Notes: generated from the sequence alone by a model not told the origin. DNA of 24,240 nt from an uncultured Flavonifractor sp. (GCA_947384055.1 CANDFO010000032.1:1-24240), one strand, 5' to 3'. Numbered from the stretch's first letter, positions 1-7,802 are shown. Made by a program: numbers and translations.

Positions 1-1546
1 AGCTGGAGTACCAGTCCACCTCCATAAAGCCGTTCTGCTGGAGGAAGTCCTCCCGCAGCATCTTGGCGGTCTCCAGGGTCAGCTGGTCGCCGGGGGACAG
101 GGAGTCCTTGCCCACCAGCTGGACAATCTCGTTAAGGCTGGACTCCTCCTGGAGGATGCTCATGGACTTGTCGCGGTTGAGCATGAACTGCTTGCCCAGG
201 TGCTCGTCGTACCAGGGCTTCAGGGTATCCAGGTACAGGGAGTGAGAGCTGAGCCAGTTAATGGCGGGGAAATGGCGGCGGTAGGCCAGGGACGCATCCA
301 GGGCCCAGAACACCTTGACAATCCGCATGGTGGCCTGGCTTACGGGTTCGGACAGGTCGCCGCCCGGCGGGGAGACCGCGCCGATGGCGGTCAGGGAGCC
401 CCGGCGCTCCTCGTCGGAGCCCAGGCACTCCACCATGCCGGCCCGCTCGTAGAACTGGGCCAGGCGGGAGGACAGATAGGCCGGATAGCCCTCTTCGCCG
501 GGCATCTCCTCCAGACGGCCGGACATCTCGCGCAGGGCCTCGGCCCAGCGGGAGGTGGAGTCGGCAATAACAGCCACGTCATAGCCCATGTCCCGGAAAT
601 ACTCGGCAATGGTGATACCGGTGTAGATGGACGCTTCGCGGGCGGCCACGGGCATGTCAGAAGTGTTGGCAATCAGCACCGTCCGTTTCATCAGGGACTC
701 CCCGGTGCGGGGGTCCACCAGCTCGGGGAACTCCCGGAGCACGTCGGTCATCTCATTGCCCCGCTCGCCGCAGCCGATATAGATTACGATATCCACGTCG
801 GACCACTTGGCCATCTGGTGCTGCATCACCGTCTTGCCGGAGCCGAACGGACCAGGGATGGCGGCGGTGCCGCCCTTAGCCACGGGGAACATGGCGTCCA
901 CAATCCGCTGTCCGGAGAGCAGGGGGGTGCGGGGCGGGTATTTGTGCTTATAGGGGCGGCCCACACGGACGGGCCACTTCTGCACCATGGTGAGCTTGTG
1001 CTTCTCCCCCTTGGCGTCCACCAGCACGGCCACGGTGTCCAGCACGGTAAAGGAGCCGGACTGGATGGACTCGATGGTGCCGCTGAGCGCGGGGGGCACC
1101 ATAATCTTGTGGAGCACCACGCTGGTCTCCTGAACGGTGCCCAGAATGTCGCCGCCGGTGACTTTGTCGCCGGGCTTGGCCACGGCGTTGAACTCCCACT
1201 TCTTTTCGTGGTCTACGGCGGGCACCTCCACGCCTCTGGGCAGGTTGTTGCCGCCGGTTTTCTTCATGATCTCCTCCAGGGGGCGCTGGATACCGTCGTA
1301 GATATTCTCAATAATGCCGGGGCCCAGCTCCACGGACAGGGGGGCGCCGGTGGTCTCCACCACCGCGCCGGGGCCCAGGCCGGAGGTCTCCTCATATACC
1401 TGGATGGAGGCGGCGTCGCCGTTCATGGTGAGAATCTCACCAATCAGGCGCTGCTCACCCACGCGGACCACGTCAGCCATATTCGCGTCTTTCAGTCCGG
1501 TGGCCACCACCAGGGGTCCTGAAACTTTGACGATCTTTCCGCTCAA
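1..1546 (-). CDS. ntpA: V/A-type ATPase catalytic subunit A (3' end outside window)
   Basis: This is the nucleotide-hydrolysing or ATP-forming subunit of the V1 head. The minus strand reads MSGKIVKVSGPLVVATGL at the start, then the A-type Walker A motif GPFGSGKTVMQHQ (complement of about 820-860), YIGCGERGNEMTDVL and SRWAEALREMSGRLEEMPGE, all typical of the family. About 515 codons are visible; the family is near 590, so roughly the last 75 residues lie beyond position 1. I chose the TTG at 1546-1544 because AAGAAGG lies 8 nt upstream and the protein then starts where family members start; no ATG is available there. It follows a 48-codon frame by 74 nt. Subunits B and D are expected downstream, outside the window. 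The start codon is the only uncertain part. Confidence 0.95.
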   Translation of the reverse strand, partial: MSGKIVKVSGPLVVATGLKDANMADVVRVGEQRLIGEILTMNGDAASIQVYEETSGLGPGAVVETTGAPLSVELGPGIIENIYDGIQRPLEEIMKKTGGNNLPRGVEVPAVDHEKKWEFNAVAKPGDKVTGGDILGTVQETSVVLHKIMVPPALSGTIESIQSGSFTVLDTVAVLVDAKGEKHKLTMVQKWPVRVGRPYKHKYPPRTPLLSGQRIVDAMFPVAKGGTAAIPGPFGSGKTVMQHQMAKWSDVDIVIYIGCGERGNEMTDVLREFPELVDPRTGESLMKRTVLIANTSDMPVAAREASIYTGITIAEYFRDMGYDVAVIADSTSRWAEALREMSGRLEEMPGEEGYPAYLSSRLAQFYERAGMVECLGSDEERRGSLTAIGAVSPPGGDLSEPVSQATMRIVKVFWALDASLAYRRHFPAINWLSSHSLYLDTLKPWYDEHLGKQFMLNRDKSMSILQEESSLNEIVQLVGKDSLSPGDQLTLETAKMLREDFLQQNGFMEVDWYSS

Positions 1547-1620
1547 GTTTTCAACCTTCTTTCTTAGGTTGGTTTTGCTTCTTCAAACGCTTTGCCAGCC
1601 GGCCCCAAAAGGAGGACGGC

Positions 1621-1767
1621 TCATAGCCCTGAGGCGCGGAACGCGGCCTCCGCCTTCTCCGCCTCCCGCAGGGCCCTCCGCTCACCGCGGCTCAGATAGG
1701 GCTGGGTCTCGCCGGTGATAAGCTCCGTATTCATCTTCTGCTGCTGCAGGCTGGATGGATTGATCAC
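1621..1767 (-). CDS. Small 48-aa hypothetical protein between subunits F and A
   Basis: I do not recognise this protein. It starts at GTG 1767-1765 and stops at TGA 1623-1621. The start is preceded by AAAGGAG about 10 nt upstream, one of the best ribosome binding sites in the operon. The protein begins MINPSSLQQQKMNTELITGE and ends in a charged, probably helical stretch (SRGERRALREAEKAEAAFRA). It has no cysteine, signal peptide or membrane segment. It lies 104 nt after the subunit F stop and 74 nt before the subunit A start, on the same strand. The reading frame could be a genuine small subunit or assembly factor, or a translated leader that helps load ribosomes for subunit A. Nothing in the sequence decides between these. 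Confidence 0.5.
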   Translation of the reverse strand: MINPSSLQQQKMNTELITGETQPYLSRGERRALREAEKAEAAFRASGL

Positions 1768-1871
1768 CGTAAATCCGCTCCTTTCCCCATAAAACACCGT
1801 GGAGAGCTGACGGTTCTGCGGCGGAAATAAACTCAGTCCGCCTGGGCATGTTGAAATTTTTCAAACACGGC

Positions 1872-2195
1872 CTAGAGGATGTCCGCGCCCACAGCCCGCT
1901 CCACCGCGCTCTTGACATTGGCCATGCCGATGCCCAGGGAGCCGTCCTTGCCGGGAATCAGGATGACGGCAGGGGTCAGCTCGTCCTTGTATCGGGCTAC
2001 GTCGGCCTCCATGCCGGCGGCGTACTGCTCGGTGAGGTAGATCACCGCGTAGTTCCCTCTGGCCAGGGTATGGAGGGTCCTGCGGGCCTCCTCCACAGTC
2101 TCGGCGGGAAACACGTCCAGCCCCAGAGCTTTAAACCCCAGCACGCTGTCCTTGTCCCCCAAAACCGCGATTCTGTAACGTTCGGTATTAGACAT
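1872..2195 (-). CDS. ntpG: V/A-type ATPase subunit F
   Basis: This is the small central-stalk subunit that binds subunit D and couples rotation in the V1 sector. The 107-aa product starts MSNTERYRIAVLGDKDSVLG and ends with IPGKDGSLGIGMANVKSAVE followed by a short tail. Both ends match the family's Rossmann-like N-terminal fold and its C-terminal helix region, and the length is usual for the family (about 100-110 aa). The start at 2195 overlaps the end of subunit C by 8 nt (ATGTCTAA), which implies translational coupling. A longer in-frame start exists upstream, but it would add 37 residues that are only a shadow of the subunit C gene. Confidence 0.93.
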   Translation of the reverse strand: MSNTERYRIAVLGDKDSVLGFKALGLDVFPAETVEEARRTLHTLARGNYAVIYLTEQYAAGMEADVARYKDELTPAVILIPGKDGSLGIGMANVKSAVERAVGADIL

Positions 2196-3186
2196 AGGCC
2201 TCACGCAGCCTTTCCCGGATGGTTTCCGCGTCCAGACCGGCCATGCGGCCGGACAAAATGGTGCGAATGGCGGTGAACTCACTCTCCCGCGCGTACAAAT
2301 AGCCAATAACCGCCTGCTCCCCGAAGGGAATCCGGCGGGCCTGGGTCAGGTAGGCCGTCAGTGCGTCGTCACAGGCCCGCTCAAAGCCGGTGAGCTCCCC
2401 GCTGCCGGGGGTGCTCAGAGCCGCGCCCAGGGCGGCGGCCTCCCCCAGAGGACCTGCCCGGAAGAGGTTGGCCAAATCGCCGCTCTTGCCGGAGGCCAGC
2501 GTCTGGGGGTCCACCGTTCCGCCGGGGAGGAGCACCTGATGGAGGAACTCCGCCCCTTTTCCCATACGGCCCGCCCGGACCGCGGAGCGCAGATTGGTAG
2601 CGTCGATGAGCAGGGCCACATAGCCCTGGAGGAAGGCGCTTTCCGTCTCCTCCGCCGCGCCGCGCATCTCCGCAAAATAGGCCCGGTCCAGCACGAAATC
2701 AGCCAGCTGGGGGTCTCCCCCGGCGCTGAGCAGCTCCCTGGCCTGAGTTACGGCCTGGCGGAACGTTTCAGAGCAGTCCCGCAGGTCGTCCCGCTGGAAG
2801 GCTTCCTTCAGCGCGTGGGGCGCGTAGCGCCCGCCCTCCATCAGCAGCCGGGTTCCGTCGGTCTCCATGGCGTGGGCCTTCAGCAGAACCTTGGCGTTGT
2901 GGTAATCGTATTTCAGCTGGAAAACCTCCACCACCCGGGGGTCGGGCGCCGCGCTCTTCAGCTCCTGGTAGAGGGCGCTCCTGGCCTGGGACAGGACCTC
3001 GTCCAGGGCGGCGTGGGACAGGGCGCTCAGCTCCCCGTAGCCGCACTCAGACAAAATCTTGGCGGCGTCCTCACCGGACCGGGCCTCCAGCATCCGCTCC
3101 ATCCGCTCCCGGGTCAGCAGGCGATTTTCCATGGCCCGGATACGGGTGGATATGCTCAGATAGTCGGTATCTTTGACTTTACTCAA
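2188..3186 (-). CDS. ntpC: V/A-type ATPase subunit C (AC39/d-type)
   Basis: This subunit is the funnel-shaped adaptor that joins the central stalk to the membrane c-ring. The 332-aa protein begins MSKVKDTDYLSISTRIRAME, is almost wholly helical in appearance, and contains the family's FQLKYDYHNAKVLLKAHAME segment (around residues 89-108). It ends with the usual ESEFTAIRTILSGRMAGLD region. The length matches bacterial subunit C (about 330 aa). It follows subunit E after 30 nt and overlaps subunit F by 8 nt. The order E-C-F-A is the one found in the E. hirae ntp operon. The assignment is secure. Confidence 0.93.
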   Translation of the reverse strand: MSKVKDTDYLSISTRIRAMENRLLTRERMERMLEARSGEDAAKILSECGYGELSALSHAALDEVLSQARSALYQELKSAAPDPRVVEVFQLKYDYHNAKVLLKAHAMETDGTRLLMEGGRYAPHALKEAFQRDDLRDCSETFRQAVTQARELLSAGGDPQLADFVLDRAYFAEMRGAAEETESAFLQGYVALLIDATNLRSAVRAGRMGKGAEFLHQVLLPGGTVDPQTLASGKSGDLANLFRAGPLGEAAALGAALSTPGSGELTGFERACDDALTAYLTQARRIPFGEQAVIGYLYARESEFTAIRTILSGRMAGLDAETIRERLREAYV

Positions 3187-3216
3187 AACAATGCCTCCTT
3201 CGGTCAGGAGCGCGCG

Positions 3217-3807
3217 CTATTCGCCGAACAGGAGCTTGGAGAGCTCCCGGTCCAGCTCTCCCCGCTGGAGACGCACCAGGGTCTCAAAGGTACAGTTGAC
3301 CTCCACGTCCCCGTCGCTGAGAACCAGCCCGCCCTGAATGGCGCGGGTCTCCCCGGAGAGGGTAAGCCTGCCGTCTCCCAGCTTCTCGTTGGCCTGGGTG
3401 ACTACCTGTTTGCCAAAGCGGGTGCGGTCCTTCTGAGATAAGATAACCGCTTCCCGCCCGGTGGAGGAGGCTTTTACCGCCAGGTCGGACAGCAGGGCTG
3501 TGTACTCCTTGTCGGGCAGGTTCAACAGCTGCTCCAGCGCCTTGTCATAGGCCTGGGCCAGCATCTCCTGCTTGGCGGCCAGCTCCAGCTTGCGGGCCTC
3601 CAGCTGAGCGACGCTGGCCAGCCGCTCCACCCGCTCTTCGGCGCTGCGGCGGCCCCGCTCCAGGAGCTCTTCGCATTCCCGCTTGGCCTGGTCCGCGTAC
3701 CGGGCGGCAATCTCATCGGCCTGCCGGCGGGCCTCGGACCTCAGGGCCTCGATCTCCTGGGCCGCGTCAGACGCGATGCGTCCGGTGATCTTTTCGATTC
3801 CGTTCAT
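3217..3807 (-). CDS. ntpE: V/A-type ATPase subunit E (peripheral stalk)
   Basis: Subunit E pairs with subunit G/H as the peripheral stalk that holds the A3B3 head still against the membrane part. The 196-aa product starts MNGIEKITGRIASDAAQEIE. It has a long charged coiled-coil N-terminal half rich in Ala, Glu and Arg (residues 1-85) and a globular C-terminal half containing the family-typical IQGGLVLSDGDVEVNCTFET. Length fits the family (about 190-200 aa). It starts 6 nt after the c-ring gene stop, so the two are likely translationally coupled. The partner stalk gene is the first gene of the operon. Confidence 0.92.
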   Translation of the reverse strand: MNGIEKITGRIASDAAQEIEALRSEARRQADEIAARYADQAKRECEELLERGRRSAEERVERLASVAQLEARKLELAAKQEMLAQAYDKALEQLLNLPDKEYTALLSDLAVKASSTGREAVILSQKDRTRFGKQVVTQANEKLGDGRLTLSGETRAIQGGLVLSDGDVEVNCTFETLVRLQRGELDRELSKLLFGE

Positions 3808-3813
3808 CGCTGC

Positions 3814-4308
3814 TTACCCCAGGGAGAAGAGCATGATCATGGAGCACAGCAGGGACAGGATGGCGTAGAACTCTACAATGCCGCACAGGATCAGGCCCTT
3901 GGACCAGTCGTCGGGCTTCTTGGCCAGGATATTGATGGAGCCGGCGGCCACGCGGCCCTGGGCGATGGCGGACAGCAGGCCGCCCAGCGCCATGGGCATG
4001 CAGGCGGCGAAGAACTGCATACCCAGCTGAACGCTCATGGACGCGCCCACAGCGGCGGCGTTGCCCATAAAGCCCATGCGGATGAGGGCCACGAAGAATA
4101 CGGCCATGCCGTACAGACCCTGGGTGCCGGGGAGCAGCTGCAAAACCATGACCTTACCGGATTTCGAGGGGTCCTCGCACAGAAGGCCGGTGCCGGCCTC
4201 GCCAGCGATGCCGGTGCCCTTGGCCGAGCCTACGCAGCTCAGTCCTACCGCCAGACCGGCGCCCAGCAGCGCCAGCGCCAATCCGCCAAAACTCTCCAGA
4301 AAACTCAT
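3814..4308 (-). CDS. ntpK: V-type ATPase c-ring subunit K, double-hairpin, Na+-type ligands
   Basis: This is the rotor proteolipid of the membrane sector. The 164-aa protein has four hydrophobic helices formed by a duplicated hairpin, like the E. hirae NtpK ring protein. The visible ligand set is L59, T62 and Q63 in LLPGTQGLYG, Q117 in AIAQGRVAAG, and the ion-binding carboxylate E146 in GIVEFYAILS. These correspond by position to the NtpK residues known to coordinate Na+ (L61, T64, Q65, Q110, E139). As in NtpK, only the second hairpin carries the acidic residue. Sodium specificity is therefore inferred from sequence, not proven. A GGAGG site lies just upstream of the ATG, 15 nt after the subunit I stop. 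Confidence 0.94.
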   Translation of the reverse strand: MSFLESFGGLALALLGAGLAVGLSCVGSAKGTGIAGEAGTGLLCEDPSKSGKVMVLQLLPGTQGLYGMAVFFVALIRMGFMGNAAAVGASMSVQLGMQFFAACMPMALGGLLSAIAQGRVAAGSINILAKKPDDWSKGLILCGIVEFYAILSLLCSMIMLFSLG

Positions 4309-4323
4309 GATGATGTTCCTCCT

Positions 4324-6270
4324 TTATTCTTTTACGATATCTACCGAACGGGTGCGGATATTCAGGGGGCGGAAGGCCGTTCCGCCGTCCTCATAGAACC
4401 GCCCGAAATACTCCAGGCACTGCAGGCGCATGTCATGCACGTAGCAGCCCAGAATGTTCAGGGCGAAATTCAGCGCGTTGCCGATAAAGGCGATGATCAG
4501 GAAGAAAAACACATTTCCGGTGAGGGCCCCCAGGGTGTTGAACACCTGGGCCACCACCGCGCCGGCCAGCATCAGGGCCATCAGGCGGGAGTAGGACAAA
4601 ATGTCGCTGAAATACCCGGTAATGTTGTTGTACAGCGAGCCGCCGATGCCCATAATCTTGCCGCCGATGCCCTGCTTGCCATACCCCTGGGTGAGGACAA
4701 TCACCACCAGGGCGGCGATCAGGGCGGGACCGGTCATGCCCAGGGCAATACCGCCGCCCACCAGCAGGAAGATGACATACCAGGCCACCTCACCGCAGAC
4801 GGCGTCCATAACCTCGCCCCGCTTGACCTTCCGGTAGATGTTCACAGCCATACCGGTGAAAATCTGTATCACACCCAGCACCAGAGAGCCCACCAGCACC
4901 GGCAGGGCGTCGTCCACCGGGGAGAACAGGGCGGGCAGGGCAAAGGTGCCGCCGGTGGTCAGGGCCACCAGTTGGGTAAGGAAATCGCCGAAAAAGCCCC
5001 CGGTAGCGGCCCCCCACAGGAAGGTGCTCACGCCGCAGAGTCCCATCAGGGGGAACATGTGCCGGGTGGTGTCTCCGTTGGGCTTGCGCATCTTCATGAC
5101 CACCAGGGAGACGATGATCATGATGAGACCATACCCCATGTCCGCCAGCATCATCCCGTAGAAGAGGATGAAGAAGGGGGCCATCAGGGGGTTGGGGTCC
5201 ACGCCTCCATAGGCGGGGAGGGAGTACATGTCAGTGACCATATTCAGCGGCCGGGTGAAGGCATTGTTTTTCAGCTTCACCGGCACGGAGGGGTAATCCT
5301 CCTCCGCCGGGTCCTCCGTCTCCCAGCAGCAGTCGAACCTGGCCAGCCCGTCCAGCAGGGCTTTTTCATCGGGAACCGGCACCCAGCCCTCCAGGAAAAA
5401 GGCCGTCTCCATGTCCAGCAGGCGGCATCGGGCCTCTTCCCTGGCAATCTCCTGGTCTGTCCGGTCCAGGCACAGCTCCAGCGCGGCCCGCTTGGGACCG
5501 TACCCCGCCGCCTGGTCCATAGCGGCCTCCAGCTCCTTCCCCACCTCGGCCAGGCGCACGTCCAGCCGGCGGTCGTTTTCCGCCGCCGTACCGGTCCAGC
5601 CCCGCAGAGAGGAGCGGGCAAAGCCGTACTCCTTCAAAACCTCCTGGCAGGCCTCCTCCTGGCTCTTGTGGCAGAGGAAGGCAAAATACTGGAGCTCCGG
5701 GTCGCTGCCCGCCCGCAGAACCTGGCACAGCTCGCCCGCCGCTGACAGGAGGGCGGCCTCCAGCGCGTCCAGGTCTACTCCGGCGGCCACCGCCCCAAAG
5801 CTCACTGATACCTGGCTGGTGGAGGCGGTCTCCAAGGGGATATCCAACTCCAGCCAGGGGGCCAGAGAGAGCTTTTGGGTGCGCAGCTTGTTCTGCTCGG
5901 CGTACAGAGAGGCGATTTTCCGCTCCAGATCGTTGAGGGCGGCGGCATCGGCCAGAGCGGATTCATAGGCCCCGTCGTCAAAAAGCTGGCCCTCAGTAAC
6001 TGTGGGCCGGGCCTTCAGCAGAGAGGTCTTTTCCTTGGGCGCGTATTTTTTCAGGGTATTCAGGGCGGCCTCCGTACTGCTTCTGGCATCCCTGGCCCGG
6101 TTCAGCGGCGCCGGGTCCGGCCGGGTAAGCGAGGCCCACTCCGGGTCCTCCCGCCGGTCCTCCGGCTCGCTGACCTCCACGCAGCCCATGTGCTGAAGCA
6201 GCCGCAGCAGCTCTTCCCGCTGGTCGCGCATGCCGATCAGCCGCAGCCGCTTCATCTTGACGATGGACAT
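4324..6270 (-). CDS. ntpI: V/A-type ATPase subunit I (a-type, ion channel)
   Basis: This is the stator membrane subunit that carries ions to and from the c-ring. The 648-aa protein has a soluble N-terminal half (residues 1-350, with coiled-coil stretches near 110-135 and 235-290) and a membrane half of about seven or eight segments from residue 360. The conserved arginine that faces the c-ring carboxylate is R562 in DILSYSRLMALMLAG. Length is normal (E. hirae NtpI is about 660 aa). The start codon overlaps the upstream stalk gene stop by one base (TGATG), so translation is coupled. The gene order matches E. hirae ntpF-I-K. Confidence 0.95.
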   Translation of the reverse strand: MSIVKMKRLRLIGMRDQREELLRLLQHMGCVEVSEPEDRREDPEWASLTRPDPAPLNRARDARSSTEAALNTLKKYAPKEKTSLLKARPTVTEGQLFDDGAYESALADAAALNDLERKIASLYAEQNKLRTQKLSLAPWLELDIPLETASTSQVSVSFGAVAAGVDLDALEAALLSAAGELCQVLRAGSDPELQYFAFLCHKSQEEACQEVLKEYGFARSSLRGWTGTAAENDRRLDVRLAEVGKELEAAMDQAAGYGPKRAALELCLDRTDQEIAREEARCRLLDMETAFFLEGWVPVPDEKALLDGLARFDCCWETEDPAEEDYPSVPVKLKNNAFTRPLNMVTDMYSLPAYGGVDPNPLMAPFFILFYGMMLADMGYGLIMIIVSLVVMKMRKPNGDTTRHMFPLMGLCGVSTFLWGAATGGFFGDFLTQLVALTTGGTFALPALFSPVDDALPVLVGSLVLGVIQIFTGMAVNIYRKVKRGEVMDAVCGEVAWYVIFLLVGGGIALGMTGPALIAALVVIVLTQGYGKQGIGGKIMGIGGSLYNNITGYFSDILSYSRLMALMLAGAVVAQVFNTLGALTGNVFFFLIIAFIGNALNFALNILGCYVHDMRLQCLEYFGRFYEDGGTAFRPLNIRTRSVDIVKE

Positions 6271-6584
6271 CAGCTATTCACAACCCTTCTCACGATGCTT
6301 TGAGCGGCCTGGTCCAGACGCTTCCCGGCCTGCTCCTGGAGGGCGGCGCAGGAGGCTCTGGCCTGGTCCAGCACCTGCTCGGTGTGCCGGGCCGCCCGCT
6401 CCTCCGCCTCCTTCAGGAATCCGCGGACCTGGGCCTCTGCCTGGGCGCGGGCCTCCTCCAGGCTGGCGCGGCCCGCCCGTTCCGCCTCAGCCACCAGGCG
6501 CTTGGCTTCCGCCTGGGCTTCGGCCTTTTTCGCGCGGTTTTCCTCCTCCGCCTGCGTCACCTGCTTGATTGCCTCAAGAGACAT
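6270..6584 (-). CDS. ntpF: V/A-type ATPase subunit G/H (peripheral stalk)
   Basis: The first gene of the ATPase operon encodes a 104-aa almost continuous coiled coil (MSLEAIKQVTQAEEENRAKK onward) rich in Ala, Glu and Arg, with the Ala-Glu repeat typical of the peripheral-stalk partner of subunit E. It has no membrane segment. A ribosome site AAAGGGAG lies 9-10 nt before the ATG. Its stop overlaps the start of subunit I by one base. Simple coiled coils are poorly diagnostic on their own, so the identification depends mainly on position at the head of the ntp operon. A well-formed promoter lies about 120 bp upstream. Confidence 0.88.
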   Translation of the reverse strand: MSLEAIKQVTQAEEENRAKKAEAQAEAKRLVAEAERAGRASLEEARAQAEAQVRGFLKEAEERAARHTEQVLDQARASCAALQEQAGKRLDQAAQSIVRRVVNS

Positions 6585-6704
6585 TTGTTCTCACTCCCTT
6601 TCCCACTTCGGCATCCTCCAGCTGCTGCCTGTGACGTCCCGGGGTCCGCCGGAGCCCCGCGTATATCCCGGCAAAGCTGAAAATGGGTACATGGCTACAG
6701 GTAA

Positions 6705-6733
6705 ATAATACTTCAAGATACCAAAAATATCAA
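6705..6733 (-). promoter_or_regulatory. Predicted sigma-A promoter of the V-ATPase operon
   Basis: On the minus strand TTGATA (6733-6728) and TATTAT (6710-6705) are separated by 17 nt. The -10 matches consensus at 5 of 6 bases and the -35 at 4 of 6. Transcription would begin near 6698 and give a leader of about 115 nt before the first gene. The segment is markedly AT-rich against its surroundings. Confidence 0.65.
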
Positions 6734-6934
6734 GTCAAAAATATCGTCCTCCGCCCCGCTTTGCGCCGGATTTTTGGTCAAAACAGCCATATCATTTTCA
6801 CACAGGGTCCGGAAGCCAAGGCGTTTGCCGGTTTTTCTCCATACACAAGCCGGGGCGGTGTCTAAAGGGGGCCCGCGTCAATAGAAAAAAATTCCATATT
6901 TTTTGTGCATTTTGTATACTCATCAGTTTAGAAA

Positions 6935-6965
6935 CGGGAAGACGTGGATGTTCCACATCTTCCCG
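6935..6965 (-). terminator. Terminator-like hairpin, distal copy (beside repeat copy 1)
   Basis: A 31-nt palindrome reads CGGGAAGA at its left and TCTTCCCG at its right, with about 14 paired bases. On the minus strand the single non-Watson-Crick pair is a U-G wobble, while on the plus strand it is a C-A mismatch, so minus-strand function is favoured. Read on the minus strand it is followed by TTTCTAAAC, a weak U-tract. It would end transcription from the ParA pair. Nearly the same hairpin occurs at 7172-7202. Confidence 0.6.
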
Positions 6966-6970
6966 CCAGG

Positions 6971-7167
6971 CTGTCGAAAAACTTCCCCCACGGGAAAGCC
7001 TCGCAGAGTTTTGCCGCCCGAGGGCGGCAAAATAAAGTCAGAATCGGTCATTTCCGAGGACATGTGCCTCGGAAATGACACTGCTCGGCCTGCAAGTGTG
7101 CCCAAAGGGTGCGCGCGGCAGGCCGTATCCCCTTTGTCGAAAAAGGCCTTTGGCCTTTTTCGATAAG
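6971..7167 (+). repeat. Structured ~200-bp interspersed repeat, copy 1
   Basis: This copy begins CTGTCGAAAAAC and ends TTTTTCGATAAG, so its right terminal repeat has decayed. It contains four hairpins: 7012-7029 (TGCCGCCC/GGGCGGCA), 7048-7078 (12-bp stem), 7086-7125 (outer stem CGGCCTGC/GCAGGCCG) and 7136-7164 (GTCGAAAAAGGCC paired with its complement). It has no convincing gene: the open frame across it on the minus strand recurs with the repeat itself. Together with the flanking hairpins it fills most of the 6585-7305 gap between the ATPase operon and the ParA pair. Apart from the promoter, I see nothing definite in 6740-6934. Confidence 0.85.
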
Positions 7168-7171
7168 CTGA

Positions 7172-7202
7172 CGGGAAGACGTGGACGTTCCACATCTTCC
7201 CG
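7172..7202 (-). repeat. Duplicate of the 6935-6965 hairpin, proximal copy
   Basis: This 31-nt palindrome is identical to 6935-6965 except for one base in the loop. The wider match is 33 nt (6934-6966 against 7171-7203). On the minus strand it is not followed by a T-run but by repeat copy 1, whereas the distal copy keeps a weak T-run. The arrangement looks like a hairpin duplicated when the repeat inserted. Confidence 0.8.
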
Positions 7203-7305
7203 CATACAGTTTATGGAATTTATCTGCGATTATGTCCCGGCCTCTTTTTGCCCGCCCCGGACAGCGCAGGGGCCAATCTGCATAACGCAAAGCATGCCGT
7301 CGAAC

Positions 7306-7800
7306 CTATTCTTTTACAATTACCTTGCTCCAATTCTCCAATGTATTTTCACTTTCCGCTTTTTTGCGGCCCTGGATAGAATATTCAAATCCATTGACCT
7401 CTTCTATCGGCAGGTTTGCGAGCTCATGCGCCAGAGCCAGCAAGAGCTCCCCCTTGCTGCCCGCCTCCAAATGAATTGAAACCGGCTTTTCTTCAAAATA
7501 TTGGGCGCTCATACGGTATATCTGTTCATAAGTGAAACGCTTGCCGGACAAATACTTATATATGCGCCTTATAACCGCACTTTTTTCCCCTTCCGCCGTG
7601 AGCAAAACATCGTCAATCGCATGCCTGTTTCTGCTGTTTTGCATTTCAGCTTTCCCTCCGTTGACAAAGGCAAGGAAGCCGGTCAGCTGTTGTTTATTCT
7701 CCACCAAGTAATCAATACAGTTTTCAATGGTAGCGAAATCATATCTCAGCAAAACAGGCAGAATATCTCTCAACAGCTCCTGCTCTTTTTTAGAGTTCAT
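7306..7800 (-). CDS. Hypothetical 164-aa protein paired with a ParA-like ATPase
   Basis: I do not recognise this protein. It begins MNSKKEQELLRDILPVLLRY and looks helical and soluble, with charged segments, no signal peptide and no membrane stretch. The C-terminal end is a charged tail ending in WSKVIVKE. Its start lies 2 nt after the ParA-like gene stop (TGAcgATG), so the two are almost certainly co-translated. By position it could be the partner or cargo adaptor of the ATPase, as small genes next to parA often are, but no helix-turn-helix or ParB motif is visible. Base composition is clearly AT-richer than in neighbouring operons, which suggests separate ancestry. Confidence 0.75.
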   Translation of the reverse strand: MNSKKEQELLRDILPVLLRYDFATIENCIDYLVENKQQLTGFLAFVNGGKAEMQNSRNRHAIDDVLLTAEGEKSAVIRRIYKYLSGKRFTYEQIYRMSAQYFEEKPVSIHLEAGSKGELLLALAHELANLPIEEVNGFEYSIQGRKKAESENTLENWSKVIVKE

Positions 7801-7802
7801 CG

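Noticed and set aside
200..1522. Plus-strand open frame of 440 codons opposite ntpA
   Set aside because: Shadow of the catalytic subunit gene, which carries the Walker A and other family motifs on the minus strand.
1583..1624. 13-codon ATG frame overlapping the stop of the 48-codon gene
   Set aside because: Too short and without its own ribosome site; it probably arises by chance from the ATGA at the stop codon.
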